The notes under the pieces: generated by a model
Seen by the model: only the letters and a program-made list of their open reading frames with translations
Databases searched by the model: none
Told to the model about the DNA's origin: nothing
In this document: piece after piece, positions 35,530-42,547 of the stretch
Layout of the letters: the number at the start of each line of letters is the position of its first letter
Position numbering within the stretch: position 1 is the first letter of the stretch
Translations under genes and position numbers: made by a program
Assembly (NCBI GenBank): GCA_017937925.1
Contig: JAGBCQ010000019.1
Span: 1-64,000, forward strand
Source: Paraprevotella sp.
GTDB taxonomy: Bacteria > Bacteroidota > Bacteroidia > Bacteroidales > Bacteroidaceae
Direction of reading: 5' to 3'
Length of the DNA: 64,000 nt

Positions 35530-35706
35530 ATGAAAAAGAACAATTATATTGTACCGCAAGTAGAGGTACGTGAGATGGAAATCGTATGTATGTTGGAAGT
35601 TTCTGCCAGCGGTTCGTTAGACGGAACCACACCCGGCGGTTCATCGAGTGGTGGCATGGATGCAGATGCTAACATCCGCAACGAGTGGGACGAAGGTCTT
35701 TGGTAG
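35530..35706 (+). CDS. 58-residue peptide, right copy of a near-identical pair
   Basis: The peptide begins MKKNNYIVPQVEVREMEIVC and ends DADANIRNEWDEGLW. It is 31 bases after the EEP gene in the same direction and probably uses its mRNA, as no promoter box is seen. It differs from the 31034-31207 product mainly in the first 14 residues and in one later residue (P for T after SLDGTT). It shares the same downstream terminator. There is no classical signal peptide; the EIVCMLEVSASGS part looks like a processing region followed by a Gly/Ser spacer, but this is inference. Confidence 0.75.
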   Translation: MKKNNYIVPQVEVREMEIVCMLEVSASGSLDGTTPGGSSSGGMDADANIRNEWDEGLW

Positions 35707-35866
35707 AAGACCCCGACCCCTCCGCAAGGGAGAAGACCCTCCCCCGACCCCTCCGCAAGGGAGGGGAGGTTTGAATATAAGGAATCAGTCTATCGGTTGG
35801 TAGGCTGATTCCTTTTTTTATTGGGTTTGTGAAGGGAGATTCTTCCTCCCTTCGGTCGTCAGAATG
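35568..35866. repeat. Right arm of the ~300-bp inverted repeat pair
   Basis: It begins inside the 58-residue peptide gene and ends in a TGACA-type module. It is the inverted match of 30867-31172 and contains the peptide C-terminus, two GC-rich REP-like modules and the terminator at 35781-35819. Confidence 0.85.
35781..35819 (+). terminator. Terminator of the EEP / small peptide transcript
   Basis: GGAATCAG (35781-35788) pairs with CTGATTCC (35805-35812), with CTA/TAG extending the stem, followed by seven T residues. It is 75 bases past the peptide stop and identical in stem to the left-arm terminator. Confidence 0.8.
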
Positions 35867-36078
35867 GCCGGATGGAAGACCGACCCCTGACCCCTCCGCA
35901 AGGGAGGGGAGAATGTCATCCCGATGGAGAAGAAGACCCACCCCTGACCCCTCCACAAGGGAGGGGAGATTGTCATCCCGACGGAACGGAGCGACGAGGG
36001 ATCTCGTTTTTCTATATTTAGAGAGTGTGCATCACAAACTTTTTCTAACAAATCTTCTTAATTATTTTCTTTAAGTCG
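35820..36078. repeat. Composite REP-like repeats after the right arm
   Basis: TGACA-type and CCCCTCC...GGAGGGG modules lie at ~35838-35870, 35880-35935 and 35935-36005; the last is a full composite ending GGAGCGACGAGGGATCTCG. No gene is visible before the box at 36079. Confidence 0.6.
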
Positions 36079-36086
36079 TATATTTG
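36079..36086 (+). promoter_or_regulatory. -7 box (TATATTTG) for the 36114-38768 genes
   Basis: A perfect TAnnTTTG match 27 bases before the ATG at 36114. The three genes that follow are closely spaced, so this is likely their common promoter. Confidence 0.6.
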
Positions 36087-36113
36087 TGCGAAGTAATCAA
36101 TTAAGTAGAAGAG

Positions 36114-36257
36114 ATGAAAACATGGCATTGGGTAGTTATAGCATGGGTCGCCTTTGACGTCTTGATATATTTATGGGCTTGGGCAGATAATTATTTTTAC
36201 TCGCACGATGTGAAAGGCAAGATGCGTAAGTTTAAACAAATCATAACAGAGGAGTAA
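36114..36257 (+). CDS. 47-residue membrane protein of unknown function
   Basis: I do not recognise this product. It is one hydrophobic helix rich in tryptophan (TWHWVVIAWVAFDVLIYLWA) followed by a polar tail with basic residues (DVKGKMRKFKQIITEE). It has a perfect -7 box 27 bases upstream, a GAAGAG purine stretch just before the ATG, and lies 6 bases before the lipoprotein gene. The tight spacing suggests that the small protein and the lipoprotein are made together. Confidence 0.65.
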   Translation: MKTWHWVVIAWVAFDVLIYLWAWADNYFYSHDVKGKMRKFKQIITEE

Positions 36258-36263
36258 CGTTCA

Positions 36264-37103
36264 ATGACTAGCAAATGGTGGGTATGGTTACTTTGTTGGG
36301 TAGGCATGATGTGTGCCTGCCAAAAAGTTGAATTGCCCACTGAGAAGGAATCTTCAAGTCCGCAGGAAGGTACAAATGGAACTACAAACGGTACTGTTGC
36401 GGGCGACGCTGATGTCGGTGGAGCCAATAGCGTGGAACAGGTGATAGAGGCCTATCCGAATTTGACGAAGGATGATGCCTTTAGTATGCGAGTTGTTGGT
36501 TATATCGTCGGTTTCTGTGACGGCACGTCCATATCGCAAGCACAATTTACCGCAGATGGGGCGAAGGCAAGCAATCTGTTGATTGCCGACAGTCGGAATG
36601 AAACGGATGTGGAGTTATGTATGCCTGTGGAACTAAAGAGCGGAACGGATATTAGGGCAGAGCTTAATTTGGTAGACCATCCTGAGAACTTAGGGAAAAA
36701 AGTGTGGCTATTTGGGAACGTTAAGCGTTATTTCAGTGTGACCGGACTGAAAGACATACAAGTCTATAAATGGGTAATTGTTGACGAGGATGAGAATGGA
36801 CCGAATGTAGAGAAACCTGAAGACCCCACAGAACCGGAGTTGCCCGAACAACCTGACGAACCCATAGTGCCGGATTCGCCGAGTCAACCTGATGAACCGA
36901 CTCCTGACGTGCCTATAACGCCGGAACCACCTTTGAATGAAGAAACTATCAGAGTAGAGCATGAACCAATAGTAGTACCAGGAGGAAGAACCACACCCGG
37001 CCCCTCCACAAGGGAGGAGAGAATGTCATCCCGACGGAGCAAAGCGACGAGGGATCTCGTTGCTGAAAGTAAAGATTCTTCCTTCCTGCGGTCGTCAGAA
37101 TGA
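36264..37103 (+). CDS. Lipoprotein with DUF6359-like OB-fold domain; 3' end replaced by a repeat insertion
   Basis: A lipoprotein signal ends at MMCAC near residue 18. Residues ~50-170 (AFSMRVVGYIVGFCDGTSIS, then NLLIADSR, LGKKVWLFGNVKRYF) resemble the OB-like DUF6359 domain of Bacteroidetes surface proteins, sometimes paired with EEP nucleases. A Pro/Glu/Asp-rich linker follows. The last ~38 residues are translated repeat DNA (from about 36985) and end at a stop within it. Directly after the repeat, in another frame, an open segment (37103-37186) encodes TTIPTDDTKDAILIVRGEDE and onward, with TAA 10 bases before the next ATG. I infer that the original C-terminus was cut off by a repeat insertion. 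Confidence 0.75.
   Translation: MTSKWWVWLLCWVGMMCACQKVELPTEKESSSPQEGTNGTTNGTVAGDADVGGANSVEQVIEAYPNLTKDDAFSMRVVGYIVGFCDGTSISQAQFTADGAKASNLLIADSRNETDVELCMPVELKSGTDIRAELNLVDHPENLGKKVWLFGNVKRYFSVTGLKDIQVYKWVIVDEDENGPNVEKPEDPTEPELPEQPDEPIVPDSPSQPDEPTPDVPITPEPPLNEETIRVEHEPIVVPGGRTTPGPSTREERMSSRRSKATRDLVAESKDSSFLRSSE
36985..37102. repeat. REP-like composite element inserted in the 3' end of the lipoprotein gene
   Basis: The segment has the CCCCTCCACAAGGGAGGAG hairpin module, GTCATCCCGACGGAGC...GCGACGAGGGATCTCG and a final GATTCTTCCTTC...GTCGTCAGAATGACA module, the same parts and order as at 35880-36005. It lies inside what was coding sequence. Confidence 0.75.
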
Positions 37104-37196
37104 CAACTATTCCAACGGACGACACAAAAGATGCTATCTTGATAGTACGAGGCGAAGACGAACTTAAAAGTGAATGTTATATATAATAGGTATAAG

Positions 37197-38768
37197 ATGA
37201 GATTATCTGTATTTCTGATAATGTTGACAGGTCTGACAATGTCGAATGTCAGCGCTCAGCAGTTCAAGCGTATCACTAAAAGTGGCGATTTGGTAGATGG
37301 CGCTCGCTATGTGCTTGTCGGTCGTTATAAGTCTTCTCCCGATTCATTGTTAGTCATGACATCGCAGGACGTGACGGGCGCAAATGTAAAGCGTCGTGAG
37401 GGAAAACTGATGAAACCCGCTGCAGATGGAAGTATTCATGTTACAGACAGAAGCATTGCCATTTTTGAGTTAGGCATCAATGGCGCGACCTATTCTTTCA
37501 GAGATGTGGCGTTGGATGCTTATCTTACTTATTCGACAGCGACGACGTCAAGTGGAAATACCGCTCTTTATACAATGACAGATAAAGAAATCGAGAGTGC
37601 TACTACGGCAAAGGTCAAGTACAGCAAGGCCTTTAATTTTAAGTCTGTTTCAAATAAAGTCCATAAATCTTCGTTTGTCACTCGTGAAAGCATAGGGAAT
37701 GTACAGTTTGCTTTAGCGCCAAGTTCAGGAGACCGTTATTTCAAATTGTTCGAACGAGCAGGTTATCAAGATAGTTTGTATTTGTTCAGGGAGGTGAAAT
37801 CTCCGTTAGTCGAGCAAAACCAATCCGGTGACTGGACTTTCAGTGGCGACTGGGCAGCAGAAGAACTGTATTCTATGGATTTTGCCTCAGCCAAACGTAT
37901 TGACTTTACAGATATGATAGTACCGGAAAGTGGCGGTCGTATGTATGGTGGCACGTTGCCTGATGCGTCGGTATGGACATACGTTCGCAAAGGACTTGCG
38001 GGACGTTTGCCCGATGGATGGCCTAATATCATAGAAGTGGATGATAAATCGGCTACAGTTCAGGGAGAGGCAGTGACTGATATTTATGGGAGCGACCGAA
38101 CGACGTTGGGCGCCAAGTACACGTTTGTCGTCCCTGAGTCTTTATCGATAGTGTGGCAAAGGGAAATTACTGCAGATGATGGGTATTATACCATTGGACT
38201 GCCATTCGATGTGATGAATGTCAGTTGGGAAACCTCCGATGGTCTGCCTTGCGATGTGGAACGCATGATTTATAAAACTCAAGAAGAGGATGGGGTAATA
38301 TTTGAGCGATGCGCTACAACAGACACATGGTCAAAAAATACACCCTACTTATGGCGACCGAAAGAATGTCGTGCCGGAAAGGTTTGCTTTTCCGCCTATG
38401 GCGTGACAATAGAAGCTGCTCACGAGGCGGTGACACCGCAATCAACCGGTGCCTATGTTAATATTGAAGAGCGTGCGATACTTGAAACAGCCAATCTTTA
38501 TCTTTTGGATATGAACGGCTCGCGTTTCGTCAGAGCGGCCACAGGCAGTACTATTGCTCCTTGTCGAGCTTATTTGATTTTGGACAATCCGAATGAAGTC
38601 AATTTACGCATTGTCGTTAAAGATAAGCAGACCAATATTTCGAGCATACGCAGTTCAGAACAATACAGAACCTATTACACACCGTCAGGAGTGAGGTTAG
38701 GACGTTTGAGGAAAGGTGCGCCATTGCCTGTACAATGGGGCAAGCAAGTGATCGGCGTCAATCATTAA
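37197..38768 (+). CDS. Secreted protein of unknown function
   Basis: I do not recognise a named family. The ATG at 37197 gives a signal peptide (MRLSVFLIMLTGLTMSNVSA); the open frame runs upstream to a GTG at 37170, but that would overlap the ancestral tail of the lipoprotein. The mature 500-residue part is beta-rich, with two related-looking regions (DGARYVLVGRYKSSPDSLLV; YYTIGLPFDVMNVSW). The end (YYTPSGVRLGRL...GKQVIG) looks like a degenerate form of the C-terminal sorting tails seen in the EEP and GH51 proteins. It is third in a probable operon with the 47-residue protein and lipoprotein, and overlaps the convergent gene by 11 bases. Confidence 0.75.
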   Translation: MRLSVFLIMLTGLTMSNVSAQQFKRITKSGDLVDGARYVLVGRYKSSPDSLLVMTSQDVTGANVKRREGKLMKPAADGSIHVTDRSIAIFELGINGATYSFRDVALDAYLTYSTATTSSGNTALYTMTDKEIESATTAKVKYSKAFNFKSVSNKVHKSSFVTRESIGNVQFALAPSSGDRYFKLFERAGYQDSLYLFREVKSPLVEQNQSGDWTFSGDWAAEELYSMDFASAKRIDFTDMIVPESGGRMYGGTLPDASVWTYVRKGLAGRLPDGWPNIIEVDDKSATVQGEAVTDIYGSDRTTLGAKYTFVVPESLSIVWQREITADDGYYTIGLPFDVMNVSWETSDGLPCDVERMIYKTQEEDGVIFERCATTDTWSKNTPYLWRPKECRAGKVCFSAYGVTIEAAHEAVTPQSTGAYVNIEERAILETANLYLLDMNGSRFVRAATGSTIAPCRAYLILDNPNEVNLRIVVKDKQTNISSIRSSEQYRTYYTPSGVRLGRLRKGAPLPVQWGKQVIGVNH

Positions 38769-40938
38769 ATAATTCAATGGTGAATTTGTAACCGAATCCT
38801 ATTTTGTTGAACTTTTCTAACGACAGGAATAGTCCCATGTCGAATACGAACGTACCGATACCATAACCTATTTCAAAGTATGGCCCCAAATGTTCCATTG
38901 TGAGCATATTAAGGTATAATCGTTCGTGTTGAACGTGACGCGTATATTTAATCAGGTGGCGTAGGATAAGGAAGGGGGCTTCGTAAGTTATATGTCCCCT
39001 AATATAATAAGGTGAAGCATTGTACCATCTTCCGTCAAGAGCTTGAAATACACCGCCGATTTCATCGTTCCAATCCTGTGGCAGATTGTTCTTCCTAAAA
39101 TTAGTAAAATCCACAAAGTACGTTTCTTCCCGATTGGTGAATGCTCCTGCTCCAAAGCGGTAATAGAGGTTTGAGAGCAGTCCGGTACGGAGTTGATGTT
39201 GCATATCAAACTCGATACGTTCGTAAACGCCCGTACTGCCGAACACACCTTTGATACCTCGCTCATAGTCGAGAATGAAGGTTGGGAAACGCGAGTGAAG
39301 GTTGGTCTTTTGACGTCCGTTCATGAAATAGTATTGTTCCGGTGTCCATTCCATTCGGATACGCGGTGCGAAACTGATATATTTAGGACGGACATTGACT
39401 TGTAATCCTTCTTGTACGTTCTCCGGGAGATCTGCCGTACGGAAGGTGTCATCGGGTGGGGCTGCCGGAGTTCTGCGGTGGAACATAAAACCTACATCAA
39501 ACGACAAACCATTGATAATTTCAAGGTGGTTGCTTATCTCAAAATTCAAGTCTTTGAAAAGATTAAGGTTCAGTCGGTCGAAGTCTATGACGCTGTCGGT
39601 GGGTATTTCTTTCAATTTATCTATGATGCGACTGTTGCCTATACGATTGCCGTTGCCAACATTAAGTCGAAGCGTACCTAAATGTTCGGGCCAATATTTA
39701 TATTCTGTTCCGACATTCCAGTAAAACTCATTATGCGTAAAGTTATAACCTAATCTTGTTCGTACCTGCAAGGTTTGTTTATTTTGAAAACGTGAATTGA
39801 CTTTCAAATCTAAACGATACGACGCTCCGTTGGTTTTACTGTAACTGAACATCAATGGATTTAGGAGTGAAGTATTGCGCAGTACCGTATTTTCGGACAA
39901 AGTCCATTTTGAATCGGTCAGGAAAAAGTCGCCAACAGAACTCCACAACTCCTTGTTGGAAAATGTAATTGTATCATTTCTCAAATTCATAATAGAGTCG
40001 TTTTGTCTTTTTCTTTTATAGATGTTCATCTCTGATTGCGAAAGTGGATGGGGGCGTAAGGAATCAATGCGTTCATAATCCTTTTTATAAGCGCTATTGT
40101 CGCATCGCAACTTGAATGAAGCCGTAAGGTTGTAGTTGTGACCTCTTGACGTACGACTTGTTATAGTGGTGTCGGAAAACAGAATGTCATTGTAACAAAT
40201 ATTTGTTTCGTAGTAACCTTCCATGACGTTGCCTGCAAACGCATACGAAACAGCAAGGTTGTGATTGGTAGGTAATAGTTCTTGATTACTACCAAGTTCA
40301 CCCATTAGAATGTCACATGAAAAATCAATCAGTTCCGATTTGCCTCTAAAGGCAAAGCGACGGACACTCAATGATTCTTTGCTGACAACCATTCGCCCTT
40401 CAATGAGTTGCAGGCTTTTGTTGCGAGGCTTGAAACTGATATGATATTCATCCCCCTGTTGTAAATCCGTTGTTACAGAGTCAAGAGTGAATACATAGTA
40501 TTTTTCACTTTTAGGAGCCAATGGTGAGAGCAACTTTCTTCCAATCAGAAAAGGTTTGTAAACGTTGATATGGAAATAGTCTTTAATGCCGGGAATCTCC
40601 TTTACTTCTTGTAACGTACCTGTATAAACCTTAATCTTTTGGTCGTATATGTTTGGTGCTGTATAGTGCAAATCGCTGAATGTTTCTACGATAAATCTGT
40701 TTTCATCATCTTTGATGCGAAATAATCCCGGAATATACCTGAATCCGCGATTTTTCTTTATGATATCCATTTGTGACTTAATGTAAACTTCAGCAGTGTA
40801 TTCTTTAACACTTTCGGCATAGCTCCTTGCTAATTGATGCATACGTTCCATGATGGAATCAACAGATTCCGTTTGGGCATTCGCTACATTGAATAGTTGT
40901 AGCAAAATGGAGAACAATATAATTCGGCAAGGTCTCAA
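38758..40938 (-). CDS. DUF5686-like outer-membrane beta-barrel protein
   Basis: This 726-residue protein has an alpha/beta N-terminal part (SYAESVKEYTAEVYIKSQMD, near residues 40-60) and a long C-terminal stretch of alternating hydrophobic beta strands ending IGFGYKFTIELFND, typical of an outer-membrane barrel. It matches my memory of the DUF5686 family; the usual carboxypeptidase-like N-terminal domain of longer members is missing. I chose the TTG at 40938 because it gives a signal peptide (LRPCRIILFSILLQLFNVAN) 30 bases after a perfect -7 box at 40969-40976. An in-frame ATG at 40995 lies upstream of that box. Function unknown. Confidence 0.8.
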   Translation of the reverse strand: MRPCRIILFSILLQLFNVANAQTESVDSIMERMHQLARSYAESVKEYTAEVYIKSQMDIIKKNRGFRYIPGLFRIKDDENRFIVETFSDLHYTAPNIYDQKIKVYTGTLQEVKEIPGIKDYFHINVYKPFLIGRKLLSPLAPKSEKYYVFTLDSVTTDLQQGDEYHISFKPRNKSLQLIEGRMVVSKESLSVRRFAFRGKSELIDFSCDILMGELGSNQELLPTNHNLAVSYAFAGNVMEGYYETNICYNDILFSDTTITSRTSRGHNYNLTASFKLRCDNSAYKKDYERIDSLRPHPLSQSEMNIYKRKRQNDSIMNLRNDTITFSNKELWSSVGDFFLTDSKWTLSENTVLRNTSLLNPLMFSYSKTNGASYRLDLKVNSRFQNKQTLQVRTRLGYNFTHNEFYWNVGTEYKYWPEHLGTLRLNVGNGNRIGNSRIIDKLKEIPTDSVIDFDRLNLNLFKDLNFEISNHLEIINGLSFDVGFMFHRRTPAAPPDDTFRTADLPENVQEGLQVNVRPKYISFAPRIRMEWTPEQYYFMNGRQKTNLHSRFPTFILDYERGIKGVFGSTGVYERIEFDMQHQLRTGLLSNLYYRFGAGAFTNREETYFVDFTNFRKNNLPQDWNDEIGGVFQALDGRWYNASPYYIRGHITYEAPFLILRHLIKYTRHVQHERLYLNMLTMEHLGPYFEIGYGIGTFVFDMGLFLSLEKFNKIGFGYKFTIELFND

Positions 40939-40968
40939 TTTCGTATGCTTTTGTGCTAATGTTTGTGA

Positions 40969-40976
40969 CAAAGGTA
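40969..40976 (-). promoter_or_regulatory. -7 box (TACCTTTG) for the DUF5686-like gene
   Basis: A perfect minus-strand TAnnTTTG with a TTTTG about 16 bases upstream as a -33-like element. It decides the start codon choice for 38758-40938. Confidence 0.55.
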
Positions 40977-41052
40977 AGAAAACGATGAAATACAAAAGAC
41001 AAGCGTACGTTATTTTTTCTTCAATAATAGGGTGTGGCTTTGCCTTTTTTTA

Positions 41053-41060
41053 TAATTTTG
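41053..41060 (+). promoter_or_regulatory. -7 box (TAATTTTG) for the PurF-like gene
   Basis: A perfect TAnnTTTG 26 bases before the ATG at 41087. It shows that the longer open frame beginning at 40850 is not the protein start. Confidence 0.55.
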
Positions 41061-41086
41061 TGGACAATTTACACAAGTCGATATTT

Positions 41087-42520
41087 ATGGGAGGTTTTTT
41101 TGGAGTTGTATCAACATCGCAATGCGTTACGGATTTGTTTTATGGAACAGATTACAATTCACATCTTGGAACGCGCCGTGGCGGTTTGGCAACATATAGT
41201 GAAGAGTATGGGTTCTTGCGCAGTATTCACAGTTTGGAAAGTACTTATTTTCGTACAAAGTTTGAAGATGAGCTCACAAAATTCAAAGGAAAATCCGGAA
41301 TAGGCATCATTAGTGATACCGATGCGCAACCGCTTTTAATGAATTCTCATTTGGGACGTTTTGCTATCGTAACAGTGGCGAAGGTGGCAAACGCAGAGGA
41401 GTTATCTGCTGAACTTTTAGAACAAGGAATGCACTTCTCCGAGTTTAGTTCAGGAAAGATTAACCCGACGGAATTGATAGCCGTGCTAATCAATCAAGGC
41501 AAAACGTTTGTAGAAGGCATAGAAAATGTATTCAAGCGAGTAAAGGGTTCTTGTTCCATGCTCCTTCTTACTGAAGATGGTATTATCGCTGCACGTGACG
41601 CTTGGGGACGTACTCCCGTGGTTGTCGGTAAGAAGGATGGTGCTTACGCTGTGACAAGCGAATCAACGGCTTTCCCTAACTTAGGATATGAAATTGAACA
41701 TTTTCTAGGTGCCGGAGAGATTGTACGCCTTTATCCCGACCGTATGGAATGTTTGAGAAAACCCAACAAGCGGATGCAAATTTGTTCGTTCCTTTGGGTC
41801 TATTATGGTTTTCCAACGTCATGCTATGAAGGTATCAATGTAGAAAAGGTACGTTTTACATGTGGTAAAAAAGTAGGAGAGAATGATGATGTCGAGGTTG
41901 ATTGCGCTTGCGGAATACCTGATTCCGGTGTAGGAATGGCATTGGGTTATGCAGCAGGAAAGGGCGTTCCTTATCGTAGTGCCATTTCAAAATACACACC
42001 GACTTGGCCCAGAAGTTTCACACCTAGAAATCAAGAAATGCGTTCATTGGTTGCCAAGATGAAGTTGATAGGGAACAGAGCTATCTTAAAGGACCGTCGT
42101 GTTTTGTTCTGTGACGATTCTATAGTGAGAGGAACGCAGTTGCGTGATAATACAAAAGGTTTGTACGACTATGGTGCTAAGGAAGTACATATGCGTATAG
42201 CTTGTCCGCCATTGTTGTACGGTTGTCCGTTTGTCAACTTTACATCATCCAAGAGCGATCAAGAATTGATTTCCCGTCAATTTATCACCCAATTTGAGGG
42301 CGATGACAATAAGAATGTTGAGAAGTATGCTGTGACCGGTTCGCCCGAATATAATAGGTTGGTCGAAGCTATATCCAATAAATTCGGTTTGTCATCTTTA
42401 AAGTTCAATACTCTTGAAGATTTGATAGAGGCAATCGGACTACCCAAATGTCAAGTTTGTACCCATTGTTTTGACGGAAGTAGTCGTTTTACGATGAACG
42501 AAGAGAACACGAATGAATAA
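41087..42520 (+). CDS. Amidophosphoribosyltransferase-like protein without the glutaminase nucleophile
   Basis: The 477-residue protein has the PurF fold order: a class II glutaminase-like N-terminal half and a phosphoribosyltransferase half with the PRPP loop VLFCDDSIVRGTQL near residues 341-354. The N-terminus is MGGFFGVVSTSQ rather than the MCGI-type start, so the catalytic Cys after Met is absent; the AHNG-type loop is also changed (GRFAIVTVAKVAN). Arg and Gly of the substrate site are partly kept (LGTRRGGLAT). The C-terminus has CQVCTHCF, possibly metal binding. It may use free ammonia or do another job. A symporter gene follows after 27 bases. Confidence 0.8.
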   Translation: MGGFFGVVSTSQCVTDLFYGTDYNSHLGTRRGGLATYSEEYGFLRSIHSLESTYFRTKFEDELTKFKGKSGIGIISDTDAQPLLMNSHLGRFAIVTVAKVANAEELSAELLEQGMHFSEFSSGKINPTELIAVLINQGKTFVEGIENVFKRVKGSCSMLLLTEDGIIAARDAWGRTPVVVGKKDGAYAVTSESTAFPNLGYEIEHFLGAGEIVRLYPDRMECLRKPNKRMQICSFLWVYYGFPTSCYEGINVEKVRFTCGKKVGENDDVEVDCACGIPDSGVGMALGYAAGKGVPYRSAISKYTPTWPRSFTPRNQEMRSLVAKMKLIGNRAILKDRRVLFCDDSIVRGTQLRDNTKGLYDYGAKEVHMRIACPPLLYGCPFVNFTSSKSDQELISRQFITQFEGDDNKNVEKYAVTGSPEYNRLVEAISNKFGLSSLKFNTLEDLIEAIGLPKCQVCTHCFDGSSRFTMNEENTNE

Positions 42521-42547
42521 TTGAAGTACGCGTTACTCTTATAGAGA

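Noticed and set aside
30867..35866. Inverted repeat pair as the ends of a composite transposon
   Set aside because: No transposase is encoded between or inside the arms, and the arms hold a peptide gene end and terminator rather than IS-like ends.
40850..41086. N-terminal extension of the PurF-like protein
   Set aside because: The extension lies upstream of the -7 box at 41053 and across the divergent gene; MGGFFG at 41087 is the family-like start.
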